Assembly (NCBI GenBank): GCA_903835235.1
Contig: CAILMF010000054.1
Coordinates: 434,001-498,000 of the forward strand
Length of the DNA: 64,000 bases
Reading direction: 5' to 3'
Origin: an uncultured Rhodospirillales bacterium
GTDB taxonomy: Bacteria; Pseudomonadota; Alphaproteobacteria; Acetobacterales; Acetobacteraceae
Positions 1 through 13,080 of this stretch are shown here, piece after piece. The notes below the pieces were generated by a model. The model did no database searches. It saw only the letters and a program-made list of their open reading frames with translations, and was not told the DNA's origin. The position numbers and the translations under genes were made by a program. How positions within the stretch are numbered: position 1 is the stretch's first letter; every line of letters starts with the position of its first letter.

Positions 1-2721
1 CTGTGGCGCAGTGCGCTGGCGGAGCGGCTGGCCTGCGAGCCGGCCGAAGCGCTGGGCGGTGCGACGCCTGGCGCGCTGCTGCGCTGCGTCCGCCGCCGTG
101 GTGGCTGGCCGCAGGTTGCCGTGGTCATGGCGCAGCCTGGCGGCCCGGTACTGGTGGATGGCCTGGCCGCCAGCCTGCCGGTGGTGGAGCGGTTGCTGGC
201 CAGCGGGCCCGCCGGTGGCGCAACCGCCTCGACCGCCGGCGCGGCCCGGTCCCAGGCGATGCAAGCGGCGGTGTCGCGCTTGGCCGGCCGGGCCTACGGC
301 GCCGCCGACGTTTCCCGGTACGAGCAGTTGATGGCGCTGGGGCGCGACCTGAACCAGGCGGAGAATTTCGCCGCCTCGGAGGAAGCCTACCGCGCCGCGC
401 TCTCGATCCAGCAGCGCGTTGTCGGCGCCGACAATGCCAACACCGTCGGCCCTCTGCTGAACCTGGCGCTCAGTCTTTCCAACCAGGGCCGCTTTCCGCA
501 GGCCAAGGCGCTGTTCGCCCAGGCCGCCGCGCTGGCGCCACAGGCCGCTGACCCGGCGGCAGGGGCACGGTTGCTGCATTATCGCGGCCTGGATGCGCTG
601 AACCAGGGCGATACCGACGCCACCCTGCCGCTGCTGGACCAGGCCGAGGCTGCCTACGCCCGCACCGCCCCGGCCGCCTTCGTCTCATTGAACCGGGCCT
701 TTGCCGACCAGGCGATGGCGGAGGCGCTGACCTTCGACAGCCTGGCGCAGTCGGCCCTGCTCGGCGTGGCGGAGGTCCGACGCTATCGCGGCATCGCCCT
801 GGCCCGGCTTGGCCAGACCGAGGCGGGGCTGGAGCAGTTGCGGAGCGCCCGCAACCTGCTGCGCGCCGCCGGGTTGGAAAGCGGCCTGCTGGTCGGCCGC
901 AGCCTGCGCAGCCAAGGCAGCCTGATGGAGGATGATGACCGCCAGGACCTGGCAGCGCGGCTGCTGACAGCCTCGGCGGCGCGGTTCTCGGAGGCCATGC
1001 CAGGTGAGCGACCGGAGGCCATGACGCTGTTCCTGGCCGGCGGGCGCCAGTTGCGCATCGGCCAGCGGGCCGCGGCGCTGGCCTCCTTTCGCTCGGCCGA
1101 ACGTCTGCTGCGGATGCATCAGGCCGGCCTGCCGGTGGCGGTGGTGCTGCCCTACCTGGACGCGCTGGCGGCCGAGGCCGCCGCCAACCCGGACAAGGCC
1201 GCCGCCCTTCAGGTGGAGATGTTCGAGGCGGTGCAGTCGACCCGTCGGGAGGTGACGAGCCGGCTGGTCGAGCAGGCGGCCGCCCGGCTCAGCGCCGCCG
1301 GCGGCAACAGCCGTGTGGCCGCTGCGGTACGCCGGATGCAGGACGCCGACCGCGATGTGCGGGCATTGCTGACCGAGCGCGACATGGGCGCGCGCGGTGG
1401 CACGGCGGCGATGGACGCCCGCATCGCCGCCGCCCAGGCGACCCGCAACGAGGCCGAGGCGGAAGTGCTGGCCGCGGCGCCCGGCTACCGCCAGCTGCTG
1501 CAGGCCACGGTCGCGGCGCCGGCCACGGCCGCGGTGCTGCAGCCGAAGGAAGTGCTGGTCAGCATGGTCGTCGGCCGGGACCACGGCCATGTCTTTGCCT
1601 TGCGCGCCAATGGCCAGGTGCTGGCAGCACGGCTGGACCTGGGCGAAGCGGCCATTGCCGCGCTGGTGGCCCGGGTGCGGCGCGGCGTTACCGTGGACAA
1701 CAGCGGCACCCCCCCGGCCTTCGACCAGGCGGCGGCAGCAGCGCTGTACGCCGCGGTGCTGGGCCCGCTGGCCCCGGCCCTGGCCGAGGCCGAAAGCCTG
1801 CTGGTGGTGGCCGATGGGCCGCTGCTTTCGATCCCCTTCGGCCTGCTGCTGACCGGGCCGGCCAGCCCGGACAACCTGGCGGCGGCACCCTGGCTGCTGC
1901 GGCGCTACGCGGTGGTGCACGTGCCCTCGGCGCAGACGGTGGTGACCCTGCGCGGCAGCCGGGGCGGCGGCGCCTCGGCCGCGGCCAATCCCTACATCGG
2001 CTTCGGCGACCCGGTTTCGCCAAGCCAGGCGCAGCTCCAGCGCGCCTTTCCGCCAGCCAGTTGCAGCGACGATGCCAGGTTGGCCAGCCTGCTGCAGCCG
2101 CTGCCCGGGGCACGGGCGGAACTGCTGGCGGCACGCGACCTGACCCGGGCCGGGCCGAGCGCCGTCAAGCTCGGCGCCGAGTTCACCCAGGCGGCGTTGA
2201 CCAGCGCCCGCCTTGAAGACTACCGCGTGCTGCACCTGGCCACCCACGCCCTGCTGCCGGGTGAACTGAGCTGCCTGTCGGAACCGGCGCTGCTGGTTTC
2301 CGCCCCGCGCGGGGGCGCCGAGCCGCTGGCCGCCTTCATGCCCGCCAGCGCCTTCGCCCAGCTGAAGCTGGATGCTGACCTGGTGATCCTTTCGGCCTGC
2401 AACACCGGCGCCACCACGCCGGGCGACAGCGCCGCCGGAGAGGGGCTTTCCGCCCTGGCGCGGGCGGCCTTCTTCGCCGGTGCCCGCGGCGTGCTGGCGA
2501 CGCACTGGGCCATGGACGACAGCGCGGCATCGCTGACCATCGCCGATACGCTGCGCCGGCAGGGCCAGGAAGGCACCACCTCGGCCGCCGCGCTGCGCGG
2601 CGCCCAGCTGCTGCTGCTGGAGGAAGCCGGCCGGCAGCTGCCCGCTGCCTGGGCGCATCCATACTACTGGGCCGCCTTCGCCCTGCTGGGCGATGGCCGG
2701 CGCGCCGACCCGCGGAGCTGA
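1..2721 (+). CDS. TPR-CHAT domain protein (5' end outside window)
   Basis: The reading frame is open from base 1, so the true start is probably upstream; an internal GTG at 121 is possible but has no clear ribosome site. The N-terminal two thirds is alanine/leucine-rich helical sequence with TPR-like units (for example LNQAENFAASEEAYRAALSI). The last ~300 residues form a CHAT domain, a caspase/separase-like clan CD peptidase fold. The expected catalytic pair is present: His in LHLATHA (codon 2245-2247) and Cys in LSACNTG (codon 2398-2400), followed by the typical GEGLSALARAAFFAGARGV segment. CHAT proteins act as proteases or regulatory scaffolds, often in bacterial defence, cell-death or surface-protein loci. 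The gene ends 81 bp before the giant repeat protein on the same strand, so the two may be cotranscribed. Its substrate is unknown; a link to the giant protein is inference. Confidence 0.85.
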   Translation: MWRSALAERLACEPAEALGGATPGALLRCVRRRGGWPQVAVVMAQPGGPVLVDGLAASLPVVERLLASGPAGGATASTAGAARSQAMQAAVSRLAGRAYGAADVSRYEQLMALGRDLNQAENFAASEEAYRAALSIQQRVVGADNANTVGPLLNLALSLSNQGRFPQAKALFAQAAALAPQAADPAAGARLLHYRGLDALNQGDTDATLPLLDQAEAAYARTAPAAFVSLNRAFADQAMAEALTFDSLAQSALLGVAEVRRYRGIALARLGQTEAGLEQLRSARNLLRAAGLESGLLVGRSLRSQGSLMEDDDRQDLAARLLTASAARFSEAMPGERPEAMTLFLAGGRQLRIGQRAAALASFRSAERLLRMHQAGLPVAVVLPYLDALAAEAAANPDKAAALQVEMFEAVQSTRREVTSRLVEQAAARLSAAGGNSRVAAAVRRMQDADRDVRALLTERDMGARGGTAAMDARIAAAQATRNEAEAEVLAAAPGYRQLLQATVAAPATAAVLQPKEVLVSMVVGRDHGHVFALRANGQVLAARLDLGEAAIAALVARVRRGVTVDNSGTPPAFDQAAAAALYAAVLGPLAPALAEAESLLVVADGPLLSIPFGLLLTGPASPDNLAAAPWLLRRYAVVHVPSAQTVVTLRGSRGGGASAAANPYIGFGDPVSPSQAQLQRAFPPASCSDDARLASLLQPLPGARAELLAARDLTRAGPSAVKLGAEFTQAALTSARLEDYRVLHLATHALLPGELSCLSEPALLVSAPRGGAEPLAAFMPASAFAQLKLDADLVILSACNTGATTPGDSAAGEGLSALARAAFFAGARGVLATHWAMDDSAASLTIADTLRRQGQEGTTSAAALRGAQLLLLEEAGRQLPAAWAHPYYWAAFALLGDGRRADPRS

Positions 2722-2802
2722 CGCCGCCCGCAACGCACCCTCTCACGCCCGCCAGGACCCCCCGACCGCTCCCTGGCGCCGGCTGCATGGAGAAGACTGG
2801 AC

Positions 2803-5800
2803 ATGACGACGATCCAGGGCACCGCCGGCAACGACACCATCACCCCCGCCGGCAACTCGGGCGGGGGGGCGCTGCCTGGCAGCGGCTTCGACTCCATCAT
2901 CGGCAGCGCCGGCAGCGACAGCATCGATGGCGGGGGTGGCTTCGACACCTTCGACTATTCGGCACTCTCCGGCGCGCTCACCGTCACCATTGCCGCCGGC
3001 CTCAGTGGCACCGTCTTGAAGGCCGGCCTCGGCACCGACCAGATCGCCGGCTTCAATACGCTCTACGGCACCGCGGGTGCCGACAGCCTGAGCATCGCCA
3101 GCGGCATTGCCAGCAGTCCTGGCCTGAATTGGCGGGGCAATGCCGGCAACGACACGCTGAACGGTGGTGGCTACTGGTGGGTGGCGGCCGACTACGGCAA
3201 CAGCCCCGCGGCCGTGAACGCCGACCTGTCCGCCGGCGTGGCCAGTGACGGCTGGGGCGGCACGGATACGCTGAGCCGCGTCGCCAGCGTGGTCGGCACC
3301 AACTTCGCCGACAGCCTGAAGGGCAGTGCCAGCGCCACCTCCAGCAGCCCGGTCTATCTCCAGGGCGGCCGCGGCAACGACACCATCGATGGCGCCTCCG
3401 ACGGCTTCAACCTGGCCGACTACAACACCTTCCCCAACACCGGCATCCTGGCCAACCTGGCCACCGGCCTGGTGCAGGACGGCCAGGGCGGCATCGACAG
3501 CCTGGTCAACCTGCCGGGCATCCGCGGCTCCTCCGGCAACGACACCATCCTCGCCGGCGGCGTGACCGCCGGCATTACGCGCCTGATCGATGGCAGTGGC
3601 GGCTTCGACGTCGTCGACTTCAGCAATGGCAGCAATGCCGTCACGGTCAGCCTCAGCACCGGCAATACCGCCACCGTTACCGCCAGCAGCCCGTTCAGCT
3701 ATTCGCTGAGCAACATCGAACAGATCATCGGCTCCAGCGGCAACGACACCTTCACCGGCAGCCTTTCCGGCACCTTGACCAACCTGGTCTTCATGGTCGG
3801 CGGCGCCGGCAATGACAGCTTCACCGGCGCCAACAATTTCTGGAACGCGGTGGACTACCGCACCAGCCCAGGCGGCGTGACGGTCAATCTCGGCCTGGGC
3901 ACGGCGCAGGACGGCTTCGGCGGCACCGACACGCTCAACAGCATCAACAACGTCGTCGGCAGCGACTTCGCCGACAGCCTGAAGGGCGGCACCGCCGGCG
4001 ATGCCTTCAGCCCCGGCCAGGGCAACGACACCATCGACGGCGCCACCGGCTTCAACAACCTGGATTACGCCCGCTACGGCAGCACGACCAACTTCGCCCT
4101 GGTCGCCACCTTCACCGGCAACATCGCGGGCACGGTGGTGAAGACGCAGAACGCCACCTCTGCCGGCACCGACAGCTTCAGCAACATCCAGCGCATCCGC
4201 GCCAGCGGCGGCGCCGATACGCTGGTGGGCACCACGCTGACCTCCGGCACCACCATCACGCTGGAAGGCGATGTCGGCAACGACAGCATCGACGGCAAGT
4301 CGAGCCTGCTGAACTTCGTCAGCTACAGCAGCAGCTTCCAGAGCGTGACGGTCAACCTGGCCACCGGCACCGCCAACGACGGCTGGGGCGGCACCGATAC
4401 GCTGGCCAATGTGCGCCGCGTCGGCGGCGGCAGCGCCAGCGATACGCTGCTGGGCAGCATCGGGGACGACTACTTCGCCGGCTCCGGCGGCAGCGACAGC
4501 ATCGCCGGCGGCGCCGGGATCGACACGCTGGACGAGACCAGCCAGAGCAATGCCCTGACGGTCGTTCTGACCGGGGACGCCACCGGCACCGCGGTGAAGG
4601 CGAATGCCGCGGGCACCGACAGCTTCACCGGCATCGAGATCTTCCAAGCCAGCAACGGTGCCGACAGCATCCAGGGCTTCGCCGGCGCCACGACCAACGA
4701 ATACCTGCGGGGCATGAGCGGCAACGACACGATCGACGCCGCCAGCAACCCCCACAACATCGTCGACTACAACGGCTCGGCCAGCGGCATCACCGCCAAC
4801 CTGGCCACCGGCGTGGTCACCGGCCAGGGCACCGACCAGGTCAACCACTTCATCGCCATCCGCGGCTCCAGCGGCAACGACATCTTCCGCAGCGGCGCCG
4901 GCAGCTACCTCATCGATGGTGGCGGCGGCTTCGGCACGCTGGGCAACGCGACCACCACCGGCGGCGGCGACGCGCTGGACTACCGCGGCTATGCCAGCCC
5001 GATTTCGCTGGTGGGCGTGACCAATTCGGGCGGCACCACCACCTACTACAGCGGCAGCGTCACCAAGCCCGACGGCACCGATTCCTTCGGCGCCATCCGC
5101 GGCGTCTTCGCCAGCACCGGCGACGACAGCCTGGTAGGCACCAGTGACACCATCGGCAGCAACAACTTCGTGCTGCGCGGCGAACTGGGCAACGACACGC
5201 TGTCCTCGCCGCTCGGTGCGCTGAACACGGTCGACTATATCGACAGCCCGACCGGCGTGACGGTGCATCTGCAGACCACGCCAGGCGGCGCGCTGGCCGG
5301 CACTGCGCAGGATGGCTGGGGCACGCAGGACGTGCTGCTCGGCTTCACCGTGGTCCGCGGCTCCGATGCCGGCAACGACACGCTGGTCGGCTCCGACCGC
5401 AGCGACCAGTTCATTGGCACCCGCGGCAGCGACAGTATCGATGGCAATGGCGGCAATGACAGCCTGAACTACAATAACGGGCTTTTCCAGGTAGGGTTCA
5501 GCGGCAGCATCGGTGCCATCGTCACCGGGGTTGCGGCGGGGCTGTTCGGCTTCGGCCAGGGCAGCGTGGTGAAGTCCGGCGGCGGCACCGACGCGTTTGC
5601 CGGCATCAACTCCATCCTCGGCACGCCCAATGCCGACGTGCTGCGCGGCCTGCAGGACGTACCCTACAGCTGGAACAACCTGGTGCTGCGCGGCAATGCC
5701 GGCAACGACACCATCTACGGCTACAACAGCGGCTTCAACCGCGCCGACTACAGCGGCGCCACATCAGCGGTCAGCCTGGATCTGGGGCTGGGCACCGATG

Positions 5801-8800
5801 CCGCCGGCAACGTGCTGGGCACCGCGCAGGACGGGCAGGGCGGCACCGACAGCCTGGTCGGCATCATCAATGTCCGCGCCTCCAGCTTCAACGACACCAT
5901 GCTGGGCAGCGCATTGAGCGACAGCTTCACCATCGGCAGCGGTGGCACCCACCTCATCAACGGCCGCGGCGGCGCCAATGAGGTCCGCTACACCAGCACC
6001 AATGCCGTCGTCATCGACCTGGGCACCGTCGCCACGGTCGACGGCTTCGGTGGCTACCAGGGCACGCTGACCAAGGGCGCGGTGGTCGACACGCTGCTGA
6101 ACATCGCGGTGGCCCAGGGCAATGCCGGCGACGACACCATCCTGGGCACGCCCGGCAACAACCAGCTCACCGGCGGGTCCGGCAACAACAGCATCGGCGG
6201 CCGCGACGGCTACGACACGCTGAACTACCGGCTCTTCACCGGCATCACCGCGCCGACCCATGGTGCCGCCATCGACCTGGCCGCCGGCACCGCGACCAAC
6301 CCGTGGGACGGCACCGATACCCTGGCGAACATCGAGGGCGCCACCGGCAGCCAGTTCGCCGATGACATCACCGGCGCCGAGATGGCCAGCGGCGCCGCCA
6401 GCTTCCTGCGGGGCGACGGCGGCAACGATACGCTGCGCGCGTCGACGGCGAACACGCACATCACCGCCGACTACCTCAGCAGCCTGGAAGGCATCACCGC
6501 CAACCTGGCCAGTGGCGTCGTCAGCAATGACGGCTGGTTCGGCGGCGCCGACCAGCTGGTGAACCTGCACGCCATCCGCGGCTCCCAATTCGACGACAGC
6601 ATCACCCTCAGCACCGGCAACGACACGGTGGACGGCGCCGGCGGCCGCGACGTGGTGGTCTTCGCCGGCAACCGCGCCGCCACGACGCTGACCCTGAACC
6701 TCGATGGCAGTTGGAGCGCCGCGGGCCCCGGCGGCACGGACAGCCTGGTGCGGGTGGAAGTCGCACGCTTTGCCGATGGCGATGTCTCGCTGGCGGGCAC
6801 CACGACCGTGGCGGGCACCGCCGGCGACGATACCATCCGGCCCGGCAACAGCAGTGCCGGCGTCAGCGGCGTGGTGGACAACCAGGGTGACAGCATCACC
6901 GGCAATGGCGGCAACGACCAATTGCAGGGCGGCGCCGGCAACGACAGCATCACCGGCGGCAGCGACGACGACATCTTCTTTGCCAGCGCCGGCAACGACA
7001 GCTACCTGGGTGGCGGCGGCGTAGACCGCATTTCCTTTGCCGGCATCGGGCAGGGCGGGCTGGGCGCCAGCGTCAACCTGACCACGGGCAGCGCGACCAA
7101 CACCTTCGGCGGCAGCGACACCCTCTCCGGCTTCCGCAACGTCGAAGGCAGCGCCGGCAGCGACACGCTGGTGGGCGCCAGCACGGCTATCCTTCTGGCC
7201 GGCGCCAGCGGCGTGGCAGGGCCCACCGGCTCGCGCTTTTACGGCAGCGCCGGTTCCGACAGCATGAATGGCGTCATTACAAATGGGCGAAGCTGGGCCG
7301 ATTACAGCGGCCTCGCCGGCACCATTTCCGCGAGCTTCAGCGATACCCAGCACGCTACGGTCAGTAAAAGGCTGGGCGGAACCGACACCCTGCTCACCGT
7401 CACCGGCATCGTCGGCACCGCTGGCAATGACACCCTGGTGGGCGCCGCTTCGCGAAGCTTCGACTACACCTTCGGCGTGGTTCTGGTCGGCGGCGCAGGC
7501 AATGACAGCATCGACGGCGCCTTCGGCGCCCGAGTGGACTACCAGGACAGCAGCAGCGCGATAAACGTCAACCTTTCCACCGGCACCGCGAGCGACGGCC
7601 TGGGCGGCACCGATACGCTGACCAGAGTTTCAACTGTGCGCGGCACCAACTTCAACGACACCATGCTGGGGGGCAGCAACGGCGAGAGCTTCTTCGTTTC
7701 GAAACTTGGCAACCACAGCATCGATGGCGGCGGCGGCGACAATATCTATCGCTATGCCGACACCGAGGGCGTGGCAGTCGACCTGGCCTTCGCCGGCACC
7801 AGCGGCCGGGCGCTTAAGGCTGGTGGCGCGGTTGATACGCTGAAAAACATAACGGGCGCCTTCGGCGGCGCTGGCGACGATACCCTGCTCGGCACAAGCG
7901 GCAACGATACCCTCTGGGGTAACGACGGCAACAATCGGCTTGATGGCCGCGACGGCGACAATTTCGTCAATTACGGCGGGCTCAACGCCATAATTCCCAC
8001 CCATGGCGTGGTGGTGAACCTGCAGACCGGACGCGCCGCCAATCCCTGGGACGGCCGCGACTTCCTGCTCAACGTTCAGAACGTCGTCGGCTCGCCGCTG
8101 AACGACAGCATCACCGGCACCGCGGCCAATTTCGGCACCTTCAGCGTCATCCGCGGCATGATCGGCGACGACACGCTGGCCGCGCCCTTCGCCAACACCC
8201 ATGTCGAGGCCGACTACAGCCAGGACATCGCCGGCGTCACCGTCAACCTGGCGCTGGACACCGCGACAGATGGTTGGGGCGGGCACGACCAGCTCATCAG
8301 CATCCAGGTGGTGCGCGGCAGCAACTTCGCCGACAGCATCACCGGCAGTGCGCTGAACGACATCATCACCCCCGGCGCCGGCAACGATACGGTGGATGGC
8401 GGCACCGGCATCGATATCGTCGTCCTGAACTCCTTGAAGGGGTTCACGACGCTCACCCTGAATCCGGATGGGAGCTGGACCGCGGTAGGCCTGGACGGCA
8501 CCGACTCACTCCGCAACGTCTCCATCCTCCGCTTCAACGATGGCGATGTGGTGCTGGGTGGCCTGGTCACCGGAGCCGTGAACGTCGAGGGCACGGCCGG
8601 GAGCGATTTCATCACCCGCAGCTCCGTCAGCTCCGGCGTGCTCGGCACCGTCAGCGACGGCGGCCAGACCATCTTCGGCGGCGGCGGCGGCGACGACCTG
8701 ATGCAGGGCGGTGCCGGCAACGACATGCTGCTGGGCGGCAATGGCGATGACGAGTTCATAGGTGGTGCCGGCAACGACACCTTCATCGGCAATGGTGGCA

Positions 8801-11800
8801 GGGACTTTGTCGGCTACAACGACTTCGGCCAAGGCAGCGCCGGCGTCACCGTCGACCTCATCACCGGCATCGCCACCAATACCGCAGGCGGCCAAGACAG
8901 CCTCATCGGCATCCGCGAGATCCAGGGCGGTGCCGGCGACGATACGCTGATCGGCAGCAACGTCCTTGCCAGTGCGGCGGGCGTGGCCGGCTATCCCGGC
9001 GGCGGTACCTGGTTCGACGCCTCGCTTGGCTCGGACAGTATCAACGGCACGCTGCCGCTGGGTGTCTCCACGGTCAACTACGATGCCATTGCCGGCAACG
9101 AGACGATCAGCTTCTCCGATATCTACCACGCGACCGTGACCAAGAGCCTGGGCGGCACGGATACGCTGGTGAGTATCCAGATCATCGAAGCCGGCTCCGG
9201 CTCCGACAGCATCTCCGGTGCCACCAGCCAACCCTCCCTCGGCGCCTATGCCGGGGCGCGGCTGTTCGAGCTTGGCTTCGGCAACCCCTTCGCCGCCGAT
9301 AACGATACCGTCGATGGCCATGGCCTGCAGATCAACGGCGTTGGCTACCGTGACCTCGGCCAAAGCCTGACCATCAACCTGGAAACCGGCATCGTTGCCA
9401 ACAACGGCCGTGGCGGGCACGACCTGCTGATCAACGTCGTCAACGTGATCGGCTCGGAGTTCAACGACACCATCATCGGCAGCCACAACGACGACATCAT
9501 CCAGTCGTCCATGCTGGGCAACCATTCGCTGGACGGCGCCGGCGGCAACAACACCTACGGCTACGTCCTGCAAGGCGACGATCAGCTCAACATCGTCGAG
9601 GACGTGCTGATCGACCTTGGCACCACCGCCGCAACCGGCGGCGGCTACCAGGGCTTCGTGCAGAAGGCCACCGGCGCCACCGATGCGCTGCTGCGCTTCA
9701 ACGCCGCCGTGGCGCCGGATGGCAACGACACGCTGCTGGGCACGCCGGGGGACGACACGCTGGCCGGCGGCGCCGGCAGCAACAGCCTGGATGGCCGCGG
9801 CGGCCACAACTGGCTGAACTACGGCACCACCTTCTTCAACCTCGTGCCCACGCATGGCGCCACCGGCAACCTCACCACCGGCACCGCGATCAACCCGTGG
9901 AACGGCACCGACACCCTGCTGAACCTGCAATCGGCCATCGGCACGCCCTATGCCGACAGCCTCACCGGCATCGACCCGGCGGATGGCAGCTACAGCTACC
10001 TGCAGGGACGCAACGGCGACGACACGCTGGCCGCGCCCGGCACCGGCAGCCACATCGTCGCCGACTTCAGCGTGGACGAAGCCGCGGTAACCGTGAACCT
10101 CGCGCTCGGCACCGCCACCGATGGCTTCGGCGGCCACGACACGCTCCTCAACATCAATGCCGTCCGCGGCAGCATCTTCGCCGACAGTCTTACCGGCAGC
10201 AGCGGCAACGATACCTTCGACGGCTTCGGCGGCAACGACGCCATCCTCGGCAATGGCGGCACCGACCTGCTGATCCTGCATGCCACGCAGGCGCAGGCCA
10301 GTACGTCGCGCAACCTGGATGGCAGCTGGAACATCGCCACCCCCAGCGGCACGGTGCGCTTCAGCGGCATCAACGCGGTTCAGTTCGAAGATGCCACCCT
10401 GCCGCTCGCCATCGCCGGCACCAGCGGCAACGACACCATCCGCCCCGGCACTTCCAGCGCCGGCGTCTCCGGCACGGTCAACGACCTCGGTGACGCGATC
10501 TTCGGCGGCGGCGGCAACGACCAATTGCAGGGCGGCGCCGGCAACGACACGCTCCAGGGCGGCAGCGGCAACGACAGCTTCTTCGGCAGCCTCGGCTCGG
10601 ACAGCATCGCCGGCCTCGGCGGGCTGGACCGCATCGACTATTCCAGCCTCTCCGGCAACATCACCATCAGCTACACCGGCAGCAGCGGCACCGTCGGCAA
10701 GAGCATCGGCGGCAGCGATACCGTCAGCGGCAACTTCACCCGCTTCATCACTGGCGCCGGCAACGACACCATCACCGCGGGCACGCCCAGCGACACCGCC
10801 CGCTTCCACTTCTACGATGCGGGCTTCGGCACCAATTCCATCAGCGGCGGCAGCAACGCCCTCAATGTGGTGGACTTCGGCTTCGCCTCCGCTGCCGTCA
10901 CCATCAACCTGGCCAGCGGCAGCGCCACCGGCACCGGCATCACCGACACGCTCGGCGGGGTCCGCTCGGTCCAGCTGTCCCGCTTCAATGATACGGTCAT
11001 CGGCAGCGCCAGCGGCGAGAACGACTTCCTGGTCTTCAGCACCGGCAGCCACAGCATCACCGGCGGTGGCGGCAACAACAACCGGCTGGCCTATTTCAGC
11101 GAGGCCAGCGGCATCACCGCCAACCTGGCCACCGGCATCATCGTGCATGGCGGCGGCACGGATACGGTCAGCAACATCCAGCGCCTGGGCACCACCTACA
11201 GCGACGACAGCGTCACCGGCAGCAGCGGCGCCGATGTGTTCTACCTGCTTCGCGGCGCCGATACCGTCATCGGCAATGGCGGCGTCGACCGCGTTGCCTT
11301 CGATGGCTACTACAGCGCGATCGGTTTCGGTTCGTTCGGCGTCAACGTCAACCTGACGGCCGGAACCGCCACCAACACCTTCGGCGAAGCCGTCAGCCTG
11401 ACCGGTATCCGCAACCTCGAAGGCTCCTTCGCCAACGACACGCTGGTGGGCACCAATGTTCTGTCCAGCGCCGCCGGGCTGCCTGGCTACCCAAGCTCCG
11501 GCACCACCTTCTTCGGCACCACGGGTTCGGACAGCATCGACGGTGGGCTGACCTTCGCCTCAATCGCGGCCAACTACACCACCTATACCGGCCCGCTGAC
11601 CGCCAGCTTCACCGACTGGAACCACGGCACCGTCAACAAGGGCGCCAATGGCACCGACACGTTGGTGCGCGTCAATCAGTTCACCGCCAGCAACGGCGCC
11701 GACAGCCTCAGCGGCACCCAGGTCAGCGCGCCTGGCGGGACCTACAGCTATACGCTGAACCTGGCCGGCGCCGCGGGCAACGACACCATCGACGGCTTCG

Positions 11801-13080
11801 GCCTGACCCAGAACCGCGCCGACTACGCCGGCGCCACCGCGGCCGCGACCATCGACCTCGGCGCCGGCACGGCGCTGGACGGGCAGGGCGGCACCGACCG
11901 GCTGATCGGCATCGTCCGCGTCCGCGGCTCCAACTTCAACGACAGCATCACCGGCAGCGGCTTCAACGACATCATCGAGGTCCAGGCCGGCGGCAACCAC
12001 ACCATCGACGGCGCCGGCGGCCTCAACGCCCTGCGTTACTCCGGGCTTGAGGACGTCACCATAGACCTCGGCAGCGTCGCCGCGCCCAGCGGCGGTGGCC
12101 ATGTCGGCAGCCTGCACAAGTCCGGCGGCGCGGTGGACAGCATCACCCGCTTCACCGGCGGCACCGGCGGCGATGGCAACGACACCATCACCGGCACGCC
12201 GGACGCCGACACCATCGCCGGCGGTGCCGGCAACAACCGGCTCGACGGCCTTGGCGGCAGCAACACGCTGTCCTACTCGACCAATTTCTACGGATCGGTG
12301 CCCACGCATGGCACCTCGGTGGACCTCAATCTCGGCACCGCCACCAACCCCTGGGGCGGCACCGACACACTCGCCAACTTCACCTCGGTACTCGGCACGC
12401 CGCTGAACGACAGCATCCTCGGCGACGAGCCGGCCAGCGGCACCGCCTACCTGCGTGGCGGCAACGGCGCCGATACCATCGCCGCGTCCGGCAGCGGCCT
12501 GCACATCGCCGCCGACTACCAGGGCGATATCGCCGGCGTCACCGTCAACCTGGCTGCCGGCACCGCAACGGATGGCTGGGGCAATACCGACCACCTGGTC
12601 AACATCACCGCCGTCCGCGGCACCACCTTCGCCGACAGCCTGCTGGGCGGCGCCGGCAATGACAGCTTCGAGGGCAATGGCGGCGACGATACCATCGATG
12701 GCGGCGGCGGGTTGAACACCGCCTACTTCACCACCAGCAGCGTCACCGCCATCGACCCCAACGCCGATGGCAGCATCGACATCCTGGCCCAGGGCGGCGT
12801 GGTGCACCTCTCGCACGTCCAGATCCTGGTGTTCAGCGACGCCGCCATCCAGTTGCAACTCACCGGCACCAGCGGCAACGACACCATCCGCCCCGGCACC
12901 TCCAGCGCCGGCGTCATCGGCAGCGTCAACGACTACGGCGACACCATCCTTGGCAATGGCGGCGATGACCAGTTGCAGGGCGGTGGCTGGAACGATGTGC
13001 TGATCGGCGGCGCGGGCAATGACACCTTCTTCGGCAGCGACGGCGACGACAGCATCGTGGGCGGCGGCGAGAACATCTCC
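2803..13080 (+). repeat. RTX-like region with four-copy super-repeat
   Basis: The header motif GTxGxDxIRPGxSSAGVxG occurs at residues about 1336, 1928 (diverged), 2537 and 3353. A second landmark, PTHG followed by TNPWxGxD, occurs at residues 1151, 1732, 2349 and 3167. Both give the same spacings (about 580-590, 610-617 and 816-818 residues), so whole blocks of about 1.75-2.45 kb have been duplicated and then diverged by internal insertion or loss. The extreme N-terminus (GTAGNDTITPAGNSGGG) looks like a degenerate header, so the protein seems to begin at a module boundary. Confidence 0.8.
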
